From Morella rubra (taxonomy: Eukaryota > Streptophyta > Magnoliopsida > Fagales > Myricaceae), in contig CM025851.1 of NCBI GenBank assembly GCA_003952965.2, positions 20,106,874 through 20,170,873 on the forward strand: DNA of 64,000 bases, given 5' to 3'. This document shows positions 1 to 14,249 of this stretch, piece by piece (the stretch's first letter is position 1; every line of letters starts with the position of its first letter). A model generated the notes under the pieces. The model was not told the DNA's origin, made no database searches, and saw nothing but the letters and a program-made list of their open reading frames with translations. The translations under genes were made by a program, and so were the position numbers.

Positions 1-335
1 TTCAATGTTTAAATGACCTTGGCTGTAATTGGCGATCTCGACTTCCAATTAAAGCTTCTTAGCATTGCTGATTTGATTATAGATGCAACGCAACTATTCA
101 CTCATCTCAATCGAGCCCATCAACGAAGATTAGTCACCAAATGAGGCTCAATTGAGCCCAACAACTAGGAAAACAATTTTAGCATCGTTGGTCTCTCATT
201 GAACCAGCTCTTTGGCATCAATGAGAACCTTAGTAGAATAGGACCCCATAATTCCTTCTCTTTCGAGAACATCTTAAACTGAAACTTCCAAATTGAGTAA
301 TTTTTTCTAGTAAAACAAACAATAGTATTCTGCCA
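1..335 (-). pseudogene. Ty1/copia gag fragment, cut by window edge
   Basis: Read on the minus strand, 240-335 gives KNYSIWKFQFKMFSKEKELW, the N-terminal signature of copia gag polyproteins (retrotran_gag/UBN2 type). After frame changes, 1-240 gives the next conserved blocks (ETNDAKIV, LRCIYNQISNAKKL, EVEIANYSQG). At least three in-frame stops and a frameshift break it, so it is a dead copy. The element continues beyond base 1. A primer-binding-like site at 1520-1530, correctly oriented upstream, supports one element running right to left. Confidence 0.75.
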
Positions 336-862
336 AACATGATGAGAGGTAACGGGGAAAACAAAAAACGAATAGCTTAGAATAAAAATTAGCCAGCAAA
401 CAGATGCGTAACCCACAAGAAAATAGACCCAAGCTTAAGTCAAAAGACCAGATCCACGGCAGCCCACTAGAAGACGGATGCCCAAACCATGCCAAAGTCA
501 CAAACAGATCCAGGCAGCCCAATAGAGGATAGATGAGCAAACCCTTACTCACGCAGCCCACAACTCAAGCCAGCCCGATAGAAATCACAGGGGCAGCCCA
601 AATCCCAAGACACGGCGACATCCAAAGAAAGCCGAAACAGATACAAGTTTAAGCCCAAAAAATGGAACCGTTTGTTTCCCAATATTTTAAGACATGAAAA
701 TTTTAATAAAATTAAACACACTTTAAAATTTTTAACTTTTATATATACATATTTAACTTTTAACAAACTCTAATAAATCTCAATAAAGTAAAAATTCTCG
801 ACCTAAAATTTTATTCAAAGCCCTTTTCTTTTTTAAATTTTAGCTCTGTCACCTTCAATCCG
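336..862 (-). other. copia leader / 5' gag-proximal region, no gene
   Basis: No open frame with recognisable content. Between about 441 and 620 a loosely repeated phrase recurs (cagcccactagaagacggatg, cagcccaatagaggatagatg, cagcccgatagaaatcac), suggesting an old degenerate tandem array. 670-840 is AT-rich. By position it lies between the leader repeats and gag of the minus-strand copia element. Confidence 0.35.
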
Positions 863-1325
863 AATTGAAGCCTAGGACACGGAATCAGCCCACTCGAAGA
901 ACCCGAACTTCCCCAACACACCGAAAGCAACGGGAAGAACCAAACTTCCCCAACACGCCGAAATTCCAAATCGACCGGTATTAGCCACAAAAAGACACAG
1001 AACAGATCCCTACAAGCAAACCCAGAAGCTGCCCATAACCACAACAGCCACCACAAAAATCCGGACACAGCCACAACCACCACAACGGTCACTTTCACCA
1101 CAGAAGGTAAGCCGCAAACAAATGCCCTATTAATTGAAGCCTAACGGCACTCCAAATCAGCCCACTCGAGAACCAACACCCGAAAGCGTTCAACACGAAA
1201 TTCCAATCGACCGCTACTTAGCGATCAGATCCCTACAGCACACAGAAGCTGCCGATAACCACAACAGCTCCGGACACAGCCACAACCACCACAACGGTCA
1301 CTATAGTCACCACAGAAGGTGCCGA
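863..1325 (-). repeat. imperfect tandem duplication in the copia leader
   Basis: Copy A (863-1114) and copy B (1132-1325) share the order aattgaagccta, atcagcccactcga, cgaaattccaa-tcgaccg, gatccctaca, cagaagctgcc-ataaccacaacag, ccggacacagccacaacc and caccacagaaggt. Copy B lacks roughly 58 bases present in A. The DNA is rich in CAC/CCA triplets, so both strands have incidental open frames; these have no family resemblance and I do not call them genes. Confidence 0.7.
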
Positions 1326-1519
1326 CAGCCACAGAGCACCACCACCCAGCGTCAAGAAGCTCCGAAGACAAGCACAGAAGCCACCGAGAGCCACCCACAG
1401 AATCGAAAGCCCAAACCTCCACAGAAACGATCGGTACGCACCTACAACTCCTCCAAAATTGCGACGAAAATCGCATACCAGAGATTATGACCAGAGAGAG
1501 AAGGAATTCAGAGTGGGGT

Positions 1520-1531
1520 CTCTGATACGAT
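1520..1531 (-). other. putative primer-binding site and LTR edge
   Basis: On the minus strand this reads TCGTATCAGAGA, close to TGGTATCAGAGC, the complement of the plant initiator Met-tRNA 3' end used by copia elements. Immediately to the right the plus strand begins TGCAATAGG, so on the minus strand the preceding LTR would end in CA, as required. The far LTR edge is not resolved. Supported by the gag fragment in the right direction and distance. Confidence 0.45.
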
Positions 1532-4710
<3,179 letters not shown>

Positions 4711-5590
4711 AAGTATTTGGCATGTAGCTGTGGACATCAGGATATTTAATCAAACAGACTTCAACAATGTTGTATTTGCCTCCTTTCTTTTGGTTTGTTG
4801 TCTTGCACCTTTTATGTACCTTCCATAGAAATGTAGTCTGAGACTCTGATTGCTTAGTTTCAATCTAGGGAGTGTTTTTTTCCTCTTTTCTAGGGAGTGG
4901 TGAATCGGCTGTATTATTTGAAGTCGTATCTACACATTTTTGAGATTTAGGAATCGTATTTTGATTGCGTTTGAATAAAATCTCTTGATGTGCTTATGCA
5001 TTACAGCTTTGTTGAATGTTGATAAATGATATTTTGAAAATCTGGGATTTGTTTTTCCTTCGTTTAGTATATGGCTAAAATATCACCAGGATATATTTAA
5101 CAAAGCAAAGAAATTCCTAAAACCTGAGGTGTGATAGGCGATTAATTTTTCGCCTTCCATAATTATAGCATATATGAACGACATTCTTCACAAAAACAAG
5201 ACGCTTGTTCTAGTAATGTATTAAAATATGGACGAAAGCCAATGGGGTGTGTTTGACCGGTAAGCAAAGAAATTCCTATATTTAATGTCCATCAATAAAA
5301 AGCTTCTTAATCCATTTAGGTGCATGTGTTTTCACGATGGATTCCCAAATTTCTCGTCTAAAATATCCAGCCGCAGTAGCAACATTTCTCTGCGCGATAT
5401 CATCCGGATCATGCTCAGAAAACAAGTTTCGTGCTAAATTCTTCAACATCGGCCTGTAGTGATGGACTTTGTTTACAGGACAAGGTGGAATAACTCTAGT
5501 TACCATCCGGTACAGGCCCAATGTGCTCCAGCAACCAGTTTCTTGTGTTACTCTGGTTCTGCGTTCTGATGATCGTAATAGAACTGTGTA
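4711..5590. other. intergenic, 3' flanks of two convergent genes
   Basis: Holds the SQD1 3' UTR on the left and the 3' flank of the minus-strand hydrolase on the right. The part near 5350-5500, read on the minus strand, resembles the sequence after the stop of the second hydrolase copy (about 53615-53750), so it is probably duplicated 3' UTR. A 79-codon open frame at 5282-5521 falls there and is not called as a gene. Confidence 0.45.
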
Positions 5591-8500
5591 TCACAGCCGC
5601 GACTGAGCAGATTGGTCAACTCTCGTGCATAACGGCAAACGTCCATGGATATCTCTGTCCGGGTGAAAATGTGCTCTAATAAAATGGAGCACAACTGAAG
5701 CCAACTCATCTTGGTGTGAAGTGTATTCATGATTAGCTCCTTCTATAATGTGTAGCTTATGATTAGGTATGAATTTGGCAAACTCCATGGCATCTTCAAG
5801 CGGTACAATTTTATCCATGGATCCATGGACCGTCAGTACCCTGAAGTAAACACCACCAGAAATCAAGACATTACTGACAAATGAAAATGTAATATTCTTG
5901 TAGAAGCAACATTTTAATCCATTTAGTTGCTTTAGGGTATATTTTACACACACTGCAACATGGCAAAGCAAAAGTAGATGTTTTGCAACGTTCGCAAACA
6001 TTTTTTCTGCAAAATATTTTCCCTCATAACATGGAGGGATGGAGGGACACATGGCCTGCCGCAAATTGATTTCATGGATCCACATTGTTTTGCTCCGTGC
6101 ACCACATAAGTGGATTTTAATATATGAGATTATTGTGGTAAGTAATTCATTATTCATGAGTACATGACCTATCAACAGGAATGTTATTGGGCAGAAGTGT
6201 AATGTGGAGACATAAAGTAGCAATTTGCACCAAAAGGTTATTGGAGAAATCTCAAACTAGTTTTTGCACGAAAATATCAAAGGCTTGTTCCATGATTAGA
6301 AGACCAGATTAATTCATTCCATCTTTGGAAATAGTTCTAGATTCATAACATTCCATACTTAGGAACTAATCAGGAAAATAAAATCTAGAAAAGAAAACGA
6401 AGCTCATGAGATTCAGCAAGAATCTTGATGTAATTCAAAGAGAAACCAATACACAAAAAGACACCCTGTTCAATATATGTTAGAAGAAATTGTATTAGTA
6501 AAGCTCTACACCTTGCCCATCAATAAATAAATATATATAAGCCCTATGCCCATGAGTCGAGGACTAACATGCCTGACCCATCCAAAAGAACCATCCTGTC
6601 CAACCGGTTGGTTGTGTGCTTGTAGCAAGTAAAAGCAGGTTATTCTCCCAATAAACAGAACACGGGAAACAGACCGGCACATTACAGATCACGAATCACG
6701 ACATCAAGAACATCGTATCTGACATTTATTGTCAAAACTTCGACGAGATACAATGCAACATCATAAACATCGCAGAGACATTCTATTAACCAATAGACAA
6801 TTTTTTTTTTTTTCAAAAAAAAACAAATGAATCGCTGACCTGCACTCTGGCTGAATCAATAGACTGGTTGCATGAGTATCCATACTTAGACGGTCCATCA
6901 AGCTTTCTTCAGTCACACAATACTCAAACTTCCCTGTGAATAAGAAAAACTCAGCCAGGTACATGTCAATAGTTTTATTTTAAATGTAACCCAAGGAACT
7001 GCTAAATTCCAAACTTCTGAAATGTGATTGTGTAATCACAAGATCATTTTTCCTAATAAGTTCTACCAACGCTAAATTTTGAAATCCAAGGTAATACAAA
7101 AAGTCTCCATGCAACTTAAGAAGATGATGATAAGATAAACTGGAAAAATGCCATCTGGTGACAAAAATCAACGATGCCAAGGATAAAACCATTAGATTAA
7201 TCGCATTTGATTGCTCACCTCTTTTATTCCTAACATCAATAAATCCCTTTTGCTTGATTCTTTGTAAAAAATCTTTGCCCAAGGGACCTTCCATGCCTCT
7301 TTCCAGATTAAAACGGCCAGATATATTGATAACTATAGAAATGTCATTAAACATTGAAGCATACAAGAGCACCACATTGCCACCTGCCAGAACCCTCTGA
7401 AGAATATAAAACTAATAGAAAAATCCCAAAAAACTGATGAATCAAAGAATCTCTACAGTATCAACAGCAACCAATGAAACAATAGTTATTATATTTCTTC
7501 TTTGCTGATCAACAACAGTTGTTCTATAGATTAACCATTTTGACATTCATTGCCCCTAAACCAATATGCAATGGCAACTGACTTCCTTGGAAGAGGTTGA
7601 CATGGCTCCAGAAGAAATGAGAGCTTCAATTTGAAGAGTCATCAGTAGTAACATGTTGTAGTACTATAAAAACCTTGCATCCCTTTATCTCAGGAGTACA
7701 AAAAGGGTTGAACTGTTAGCAATGAAAAGAAACTAATTGTTTCTCGTCAGGGGAAAGAAACTCGATATATCTCAGTATCGCCTAAACATGTCATACATTG
7801 GGATGGAGTGAGATGAGACCTACACTATACTATACGGTACTTTGTTCCAAAACTTTCACCTATCTTTGGGTATAATTTGTGAAGATCAACTCTTTGTACT
7901 GCACAGTTATAATTTTGATTCTGTGATAGAGCATGAATTGTTGAAAGACCTTTACTGTGCCCAATGATTGCAATTATTTCACAGCCCTCCCTACGGAAGT
8001 GTTCGATTACTGCATGTAAATCATATGCTTCTCTACGATAGTTACCATACTGGAAGGCACCTTCGCTTTCCCTGGAAAAGACACAGCATCATCTAATCAG
8101 CATGAAATTATGTACATATTTTCCCAATTACAACATTTAGAGTATCTAAAGGCAGAACTGCTTCGAAAGTTAAAGTTTGTATTAGACAAAGTTATCAAAT
8201 CTTTTCTACAAAAATTTATACGCTAGTTTCTTTTCAAGTTTTGTACAATTTCAAAGAATAGATGTAAATCATCAATTAACAGCATACTAGATGCATTTTA
8301 AGAGAAGTTCAGATGAGCCTTCTATGAAACTAACAGTTCAGGGGGTCATTCTTCTGGCTGGACTTATATTGTTTTTCTGAAGTTACAGCCTGATAGGATG
8401 GTTTCACTCTCATTTCAATTATGTAATTGGAGTCAAGAAAAAAGGGCTAATGTTGTTTGTGGCCACTGGTAGCCATTCCTCAGTTACCTAATAAAGAAAC

Positions 8501-11500
8501 ATTAACCGAAAATGCTACGTAGGGAGCAAAAGACTTCAAAGGCTCCGTTGGTCCCAACTTTAAATCTTAGATTGGTTTATTTCAAAATCTCGAAAAAGTA
8601 ATTGCCAAAAACTGATTGAAAGAAATATATATATCTCCAAGGAGGCACCTTTACTTGGCTAACTGCCAAACATTCAGAGCACGGAAAAAAGACAAATCTA
8701 GAGAATACTCAATGGTTATAGCACACTGTAGATTCAGGTGAAATACGAGCAACAAAGAGTGGTTGATTATTAGGTAAGTGCATTTGAGACCAATCCACAA
8801 AAACTTGCTAAGGTTTTACACTAGAGTCAATGCCCAGGGCTTGATTTATAATTTTAAACATTCATTTGTGGACAAACAAAGAAAGAATGTGGGACAAAAG
8901 TATGCCAAAAATTAAAGAAAAAAGCATATTTTGTAGGTTCGAAGTGGAAGGCACTGATTCCTTCTTTTTCTAGAGTAGCACAAATACAAACTCACTGAAA
9001 ATTTAGTGAACAGTCCTGCTATTATCCTTTAACAGCAAACAGCTTACCCATTGCCAGCAAAGTCAAATCGGAAGGCACTTATTCCTTCTCTTTCTAGATC
9101 AGCAGCAAGATTCATCAGAGGAATGCATTCCTAGGGTTAACAATAAATCAATCCAAGGTTTTGACAGAAGAAATCCATATGCTTATATAAATTTTAAAAA
9201 AATAGAAATCAACTGCCAAAAAGTTGAGGCACAAGTTCCAAAAATATGCTAATAACTGTAGAATTTTAATTGCATCATTAGTGAATGGAGTTACACCATT
9301 AAAAAGTTGGTTATAGAAGAACACTAATAATTTTGAATGTTCCCTATATATCTATTTAAGAGTTCTATAAAAAAATTAGGACTCTCTCCAATTCTATATC
9401 TAAATTGGATGGTTCAATTTAGAAAGAAAGACAGCATGTGAGTCTTACATCATTTGATTTTGCCCATGTGAAATGTCAGACAATGTGGCTCTCTAGCACT
9501 TAATTTTCCTTATGTCTCTCTGTGTGAATCGAATCATCCAATTCCTGCAGGGAATTGGAGACAATTTCTTTTTGGAGTTTGACAACAAATGGCTATGAAG
9601 TCATTTGAGAAAGGATCTCATACAATGGAAATGCAGGATTCAATTAAAAAAAAAAAAAGTATCCCTAAGTGTAGTTGGCAGGTAAAACTAAAAAACTCTA
9701 CCACAGACTCCCGACTCAGGCACATCTCCTCTCTTGAAAGTTGTGCTTCTGTTTCATTGGATTTTGTTATTCAAACCAACCGCCAAACCAACCGCCCCAG
9801 TACGCCCACATTACGCAAAACCAACTTCCTACCCCTAGGAAGATCTACCCCTGACTGACTATTTACTGACTAAGCTATTTTTCACTTTTATAAGCTTTCA
9901 CAGACAAAGACAACACTGACTGATTTTGTGATGTTGATTCTGACTGACTGATCACCACCTCCACCACACATATCCCAACCACATAAACCACAAAGACAAC
10001 AAAAACTAAAGAAGTGATGTTTGTTAACGAGGATTTCAAGCCTAAGTACAAACGCATCGAAGTAACTAGGAAGAACCTACAGGACACTGAGTGAACTAGT
10101 GCAAAATGTTCAATCATCACACTGTTGACTGCAAAATACATTATGATCAGAAATATCCTCAAGAACTATCATTAAGAATGCTCCTGGAATAGTCAGTGCA
10201 GAAATCACTACTGAAAAACAGAAGTTTATTAAAAGATTTGATTGCCTCAGAGACGCACAATGTCTCATTCACAGTTGTTCAGCAATCCACATCTCACAAT
10301 TTTTGCTTTTCGTTCATCCTTATACCACTCCAAATCCTTGGCTTGTACTTCCCACACGCTGACCTCCAACAGTTTCTCGATTCTTCTCTTGGGCTTCCGA
10401 ACACAATTAGAAAATTGAAGACAAAGGTACATGATGTGTGATCTCTAAGGTTTATAGAGACATATAAGATTCCCAAGAGCAAGTGATGAAACTCCTCATA
10501 GGTGATGGATTCTCTCTCACAATCTTATAGGAACTTCAGTAAATCTCTCTTATTCTCTGAAAGAACATTCTTGATTTTCTATCATGAGACGCTCTTGTAT
10601 TCTTTCACAGAAGAAGTGGTTGCTTTCATGAGATAAAAGAGCACATCTTGACTAGAACAACATAAAAACTTAACGGACATGAGCCTCATCCCTTAGCATT
10701 TTTTGCCGTAAAACTTGAACCCAGGACCTTCCATCTACCCGCCTCAGGGAAGTAGACTTTATCACAAAGCCAACATATTTTGATGTTACTTAAACATAAT
10801 AATCTGCTGCTATTTTCCCAAACGAGGTATGCCGGGACAATATATGTATCCGCAATAGTAGTCTAGGTTGGCCAGTAAACTCCTAGAATAGAACAAAGAA
10901 GGACTTCCCCTACCATGAATCTACAGTAGAGAACACAGCTAGAGTTCTTGACCAGAACAAACAATTGAAATTGTATGAGAATAAACAAGCATCTCCATAG
11001 GTAAATCTTGATATGCATGTCTCAAATGTGGTTCTCATATTTACTAACCTTCGAGGAATGAATTCCATGGCACAATATAACCAGCCCCTTTGAACCTGTG
11101 TCATGTAATATTCCCACAAGCTTCTCACCATGCTTATTATTTATTGTAGTTCTCCACTGATTGGTCACTGCAGAGAGATGAAAGAACAAGACACTGGTTT
11201 TATTCAAAGTTACCCATTAGAATAACATGCAGTTGCTAAAGAGGGAGAAAAGAATCTTGGTGAAATGTATGGATTTCACATGCCAAATTATGTGTCAATC
11301 AGATATTTGACTATGCCTTGTCGTTTATGTATTCAAAATTCTTTAGCAAACATAAACCAATTACATGAAAATAGTAACTATCAACCAGATACCTCTGGTC
11401 GCTTGAGGAATTATTTGTAGGGGCACAAGCAATACAATTATGGCATAATTTTTTAAACGTCTTCAAGTTGGTAAAAATGGGTTGACTAGAACGTGAAACA

Positions 11501-11891
11501 GAGAGATATTAGACACAGAATCAAAGACCCAGAAACACAACCAGCGTTGAACTAATATCAGAGAGATAATCTAAAAGCAATGAACCCTGATCCCAAGTAA
11601 ATGCAACGCCAAAATTCTTGACTTGGAAGAGTTACCATACAGACACCAATGCGAGGTAAAATTCGTTGTGGATCATGCAATGAATCAGTAGTTCATTCTC
11701 GTAGAAGACACATGTAAAAGACCTCGAATTTTGGGTGTTCCCTCCAATGGATATTGGCAAATGGCAGAGCTTTATCAATCTTGGTAGTCAAATGATAGTT
11801 CGAAGAATCTCGAATTGCTCACACATAAATATGGCTCACCAGAGTGTCGGGGTCGTTCTTCCTGAGTGGAACACGGCCGAGCTATCGACAT
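5591..11891 (-). CDS. alpha/beta hydrolase, serine hydrolase family (left copy)
   Basis: Seven exons in transcript order: 11891-11840, 11167-11049, 9130-9048, 8071-7950, 7383-7219, 6933-6840, 5840-5591. All introns are GT-AG and the joined frame is open for 294 residues. Catalytic features are in place: oxyanion HG at 51-52, nucleophile Ser124 in GHSKG (122-126), Asp221 in GSMDKIVP, His249 in GANHEYTSH. No signal peptide, so probably soluble. The family is the plant esterase/lipase/thioesterase-like (S33-type) group; the substrate is unknown. Exon lengths (52, 119, 83, 122, 165, 94, 250) are identical to those of the copy at 49439-53511, with 63 of 82 residues identical in the last exon by hand alignment. 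Start chosen by splice phase and by agreement with the other copy. Intron 2 (9131-11048) is enlarged by insertions. Confidence 0.9.
8944..8976 (-). repeat. partial duplicate of hydrolase exon 3 inside the adjoining intron
   Basis: The segment gtggaaggcactgattcctt, followed by ctttttctaga, repeats exon 3 of the same gene (9069-9100, tcggaaggcacttattcctt then ctctttctaga) about 125 bases away in the same orientation, with only a few mismatches. It lacks the exon's splice edges, so it is probably not used. Confidence 0.6.
9371..9572. mobile_element. MITE of about 200 bp in hydrolase intron 2
   Basis: The left arm (about 9378-9420: ctctccaattc, then aattggatggttcaat) is the inverted copy of the right arm (about 9527-9568: gaatcgaatcatccaattcc, then ggaattggagacaat). 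The centre has no coding capacity. The exact ends and target duplication were not resolved, so superfamily is not assigned. Confidence 0.55.
10665..10775 (-). mobile_element. SINE-like tRNA-derived segment
   Basis: On the minus strand this reads like a degenerate tRNA gene head: an A-box-like TGGCTTTGTGATAAAG (10772-10757), then about 30 bases later TCCTGGGTTCAA (10726-10715), matching a B-box core GGTTCAA. Such pairs mark plant SINEs. There is no clean A-tail or target duplication, so the call is tentative. Confidence 0.35.
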
Positions 11892-12287
11892 GAGTTCGCG
11901 TTGGGCTTCTTACAAGCGCGAAATGGGGGACGACGACTCGGACCAGGTCACGGGAAAACGGAGAGGGTGTTTTCTTGGCTTTGTTGACACGTAAATAGCG
12001 TGCTGTCATGAGGTCCACCCGGGTGGGGATGCAGCAGGTGGTGAACCTTCATAAACATACATTATGGGTGTTGAAGTAGAGTGGGGGAGGAATTCAGAAA
12101 AGAGAATAGGTGATGAATGGGGGACGTGTTGGGGGGTTAGAAACAGGGGAGGGGAATCAGGATTCAGGAGATAGGGATGGGAGTGCTCACGAAGGCAAGG
12201 GATGCATAGTTGGCCCCACGGGGTTTATTTCTTTTCCCTCTCAGCGCACGGGACGATGGCGTTCTTTGATTTTTGGGAACAAATGAA
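11892..12287 (-). other. 5' flank of the left hydrolase gene
   Basis: This region lies directly upstream of the hydrolase start and should hold its 5' UTR and promoter. It is GC-richer than its surroundings near 11892-12030. I see no reliable TATA box and no other gene. Confidence 0.35.
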
Positions 12288-12636
12288 TTAGGGTTAAATA
12301 CAATTGGACGGCTTATTTTAGGTCATTTATACTTTATATTTCGATATATTATTTTTAAGATATTAAATTTTTTAACTTATAAATTTTTTTAATTTAAATT
12401 TTACACCCAAATTCTTTATTAATTTAGACTGATTTTATTAAAATTTTTACATATTATTTTTTTATCTTTGAGAATATTTATATATTACACTTTACATTTT
12501 GACAGAATTTATTTAAATTGATGGATAATTTAAATGTGGAGTTTAAATTAAAAAATTTAATATCTTAAAAATAATATATCAAGATAGAAAGTATAAATGA
12601 TATCAAAAACAGAAGTTAAAGTGTATTTAAGCCTAA
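12288..12636. mobile_element. MITE with long terminal inverted repeats, about 350 bp
   Basis: The left end begins ttagggttaaatacaa and the right end, reverse-complemented, begins ttaggcttaaatacac. The arms stay paired for about 100 bases, including atatattatttttaagata and ttaaattttttaa on both sides. Arms this long relative to the centre are typical of Mutator-like or foldback MITEs. No coding capacity, and no clear target duplication. It sits upstream of the hydrolase gene. Confidence 0.7.
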
Positions 12637-13202
12637 ACATTATATGATAGGAGTAGTACTCGCAGTAGTGTTGACAGCGACAGATGTCGCTACCTGCAGT
12701 GGTTTTAGGGCTCTAGGCCTATTTTCGGATTAGGCGCTGCCTACGTAAATTGCCGTAGAACTTAATTTCTTCATTTGTTTTGTAACGGGCTAATGCCATA
12801 GAGTCTTGTAGCCAGCCCACTGGGCTTTCCCATGTTTTTTTTCAAAAAAAAAAATCCTCACTGAATTAATAAAATTTTGATATTTGTCAAGAAAAATTAT
12901 TTCTACTGACAAGCAGTCCAAATGTTTTATGTGTGTTTTTCGTGCTACATAAGGTGATTCTCGACAGTCAAATTGTCCGCTATGCTTATTTCCCAGAGAA
13001 GGAAGAATAATTTCCCTACAATAAGTATATGTTACCCGAGGATGTGGGGCTTTCCATGGTTCTGATACTCATGGATTCTTTTTTTCTTTTTCTTTTTTCT
13101 AGATCTGGTACTCATAGATTCAAATGGGCTTGTTGGTACGGAGTTTAGGTTTTCTCTTTTGGTTTACCTCTTTGAATTTTGACATCTAACTTTAAAAACG
13201 AC
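12637..13202. other. intergenic, no feature seen
   Basis: Mixed-composition DNA between the MITE and LINE-1, with homopolymer runs near 12833-12850 and 13078-13095. No coding frame of note. Confidence 0.4.
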
Positions 13203-14249
13203 TTAAAACTACACCATAGTTTGTTGTTAAGAAGGATCTTCGCTGCTTTTCTTTCGCCTTTTTTTTTTTTTTCTCTCCGTACTTCACTGGTGAAGTTTTT
13301 TAGGTTGCCTTCCTAGTTTTATCAGTTCCGTCCGTTCCTTCTCTTAGACTCCCTTTTCTCCTTCCCGCTCTCTCTTTCTTCTTCTCATTGTCATCCTTCC
13401 TTTGTTGTTGTCCTTCCCTAGTGGGTCCTTGCAGTTTTTTTTTTTTCAGTGCCGTTTTCTTGGTGGTGTTCTTTGGGTCGTTTTCAGTTCTCTGGCCTTT
13501 ATGGCGAGCTCTTCTCATGATGTGGACGCGCTGACCAAGCAAATACATGATCTTGGGTAGGATGAGTTTCATGCTGTCATGGAGTAAGCATCTCCAGATG
13601 AGGAGAAACAATTTGGTCTTTTCCTTGTGAGCAAGATTATATCTAGCCGTTCTATCACCATTAGTGTGGTCCACTCGACTCTGAAAGTGGCTTGGTCCAG
13701 TATCAAAGAATTTTTGGTGAAAGAGTTAGACTCCAATATCTATTTGTTCCATTTCCTCTCTAGATAGGATCGAAGCCTTGTTATGTCTAAGAGAACCTGC
13801 AATGTGCGGGGTTAGGTGATGTGTCTTCAACCCTGGGAAGCTGATATGGTCATTAAAGAGGTTGCTTTCACCTCTCTGATTTTCTGGGTGCAAGTTCATG
13901 GTATGCCCCGAAATCGCATGCGAGAAGCCAATGCTCATTTTATTGGTTTAAAACTTGTGAAGTTGCTTGAACCGGACCTCAACGAGTACCAGAATATTTC
14001 CAAACGAAGTTTTTTACGCTTTTCGGATGGAGATGGATTTATCCAAGCCGTTGGTAGCTAGGTTCCCTATTCCTCGTCGGGGACTGCCTACTGCTTGGGT
14101 GCAATTTCAGTACGAGAAACTTGCAGATTTTTGTTATGGGTGTGGTCGTCTAGGCCTTGCACAATCGTCGTATAGAGACCGAACGACTTATAAAGGTCGG
14201 TCTCCCATTGATTACCACATGAGAGCTGAGTCTATTTCTTTACGTAAAT

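Noticed and set aside
1134..1490. 118-codon His/Asn/Pro-rich open frame
   Set aside because: Composition comes from the CAC-rich tandem duplication in the copia leader; no homologous frame in the sister repeat unit.
5282..5521. 79-codon minus-strand open frame after the left hydrolase
   Set aside because: No family resemblance; it lies in the duplicated 3' flank, and the matching region of the right copy is not open in the same way.
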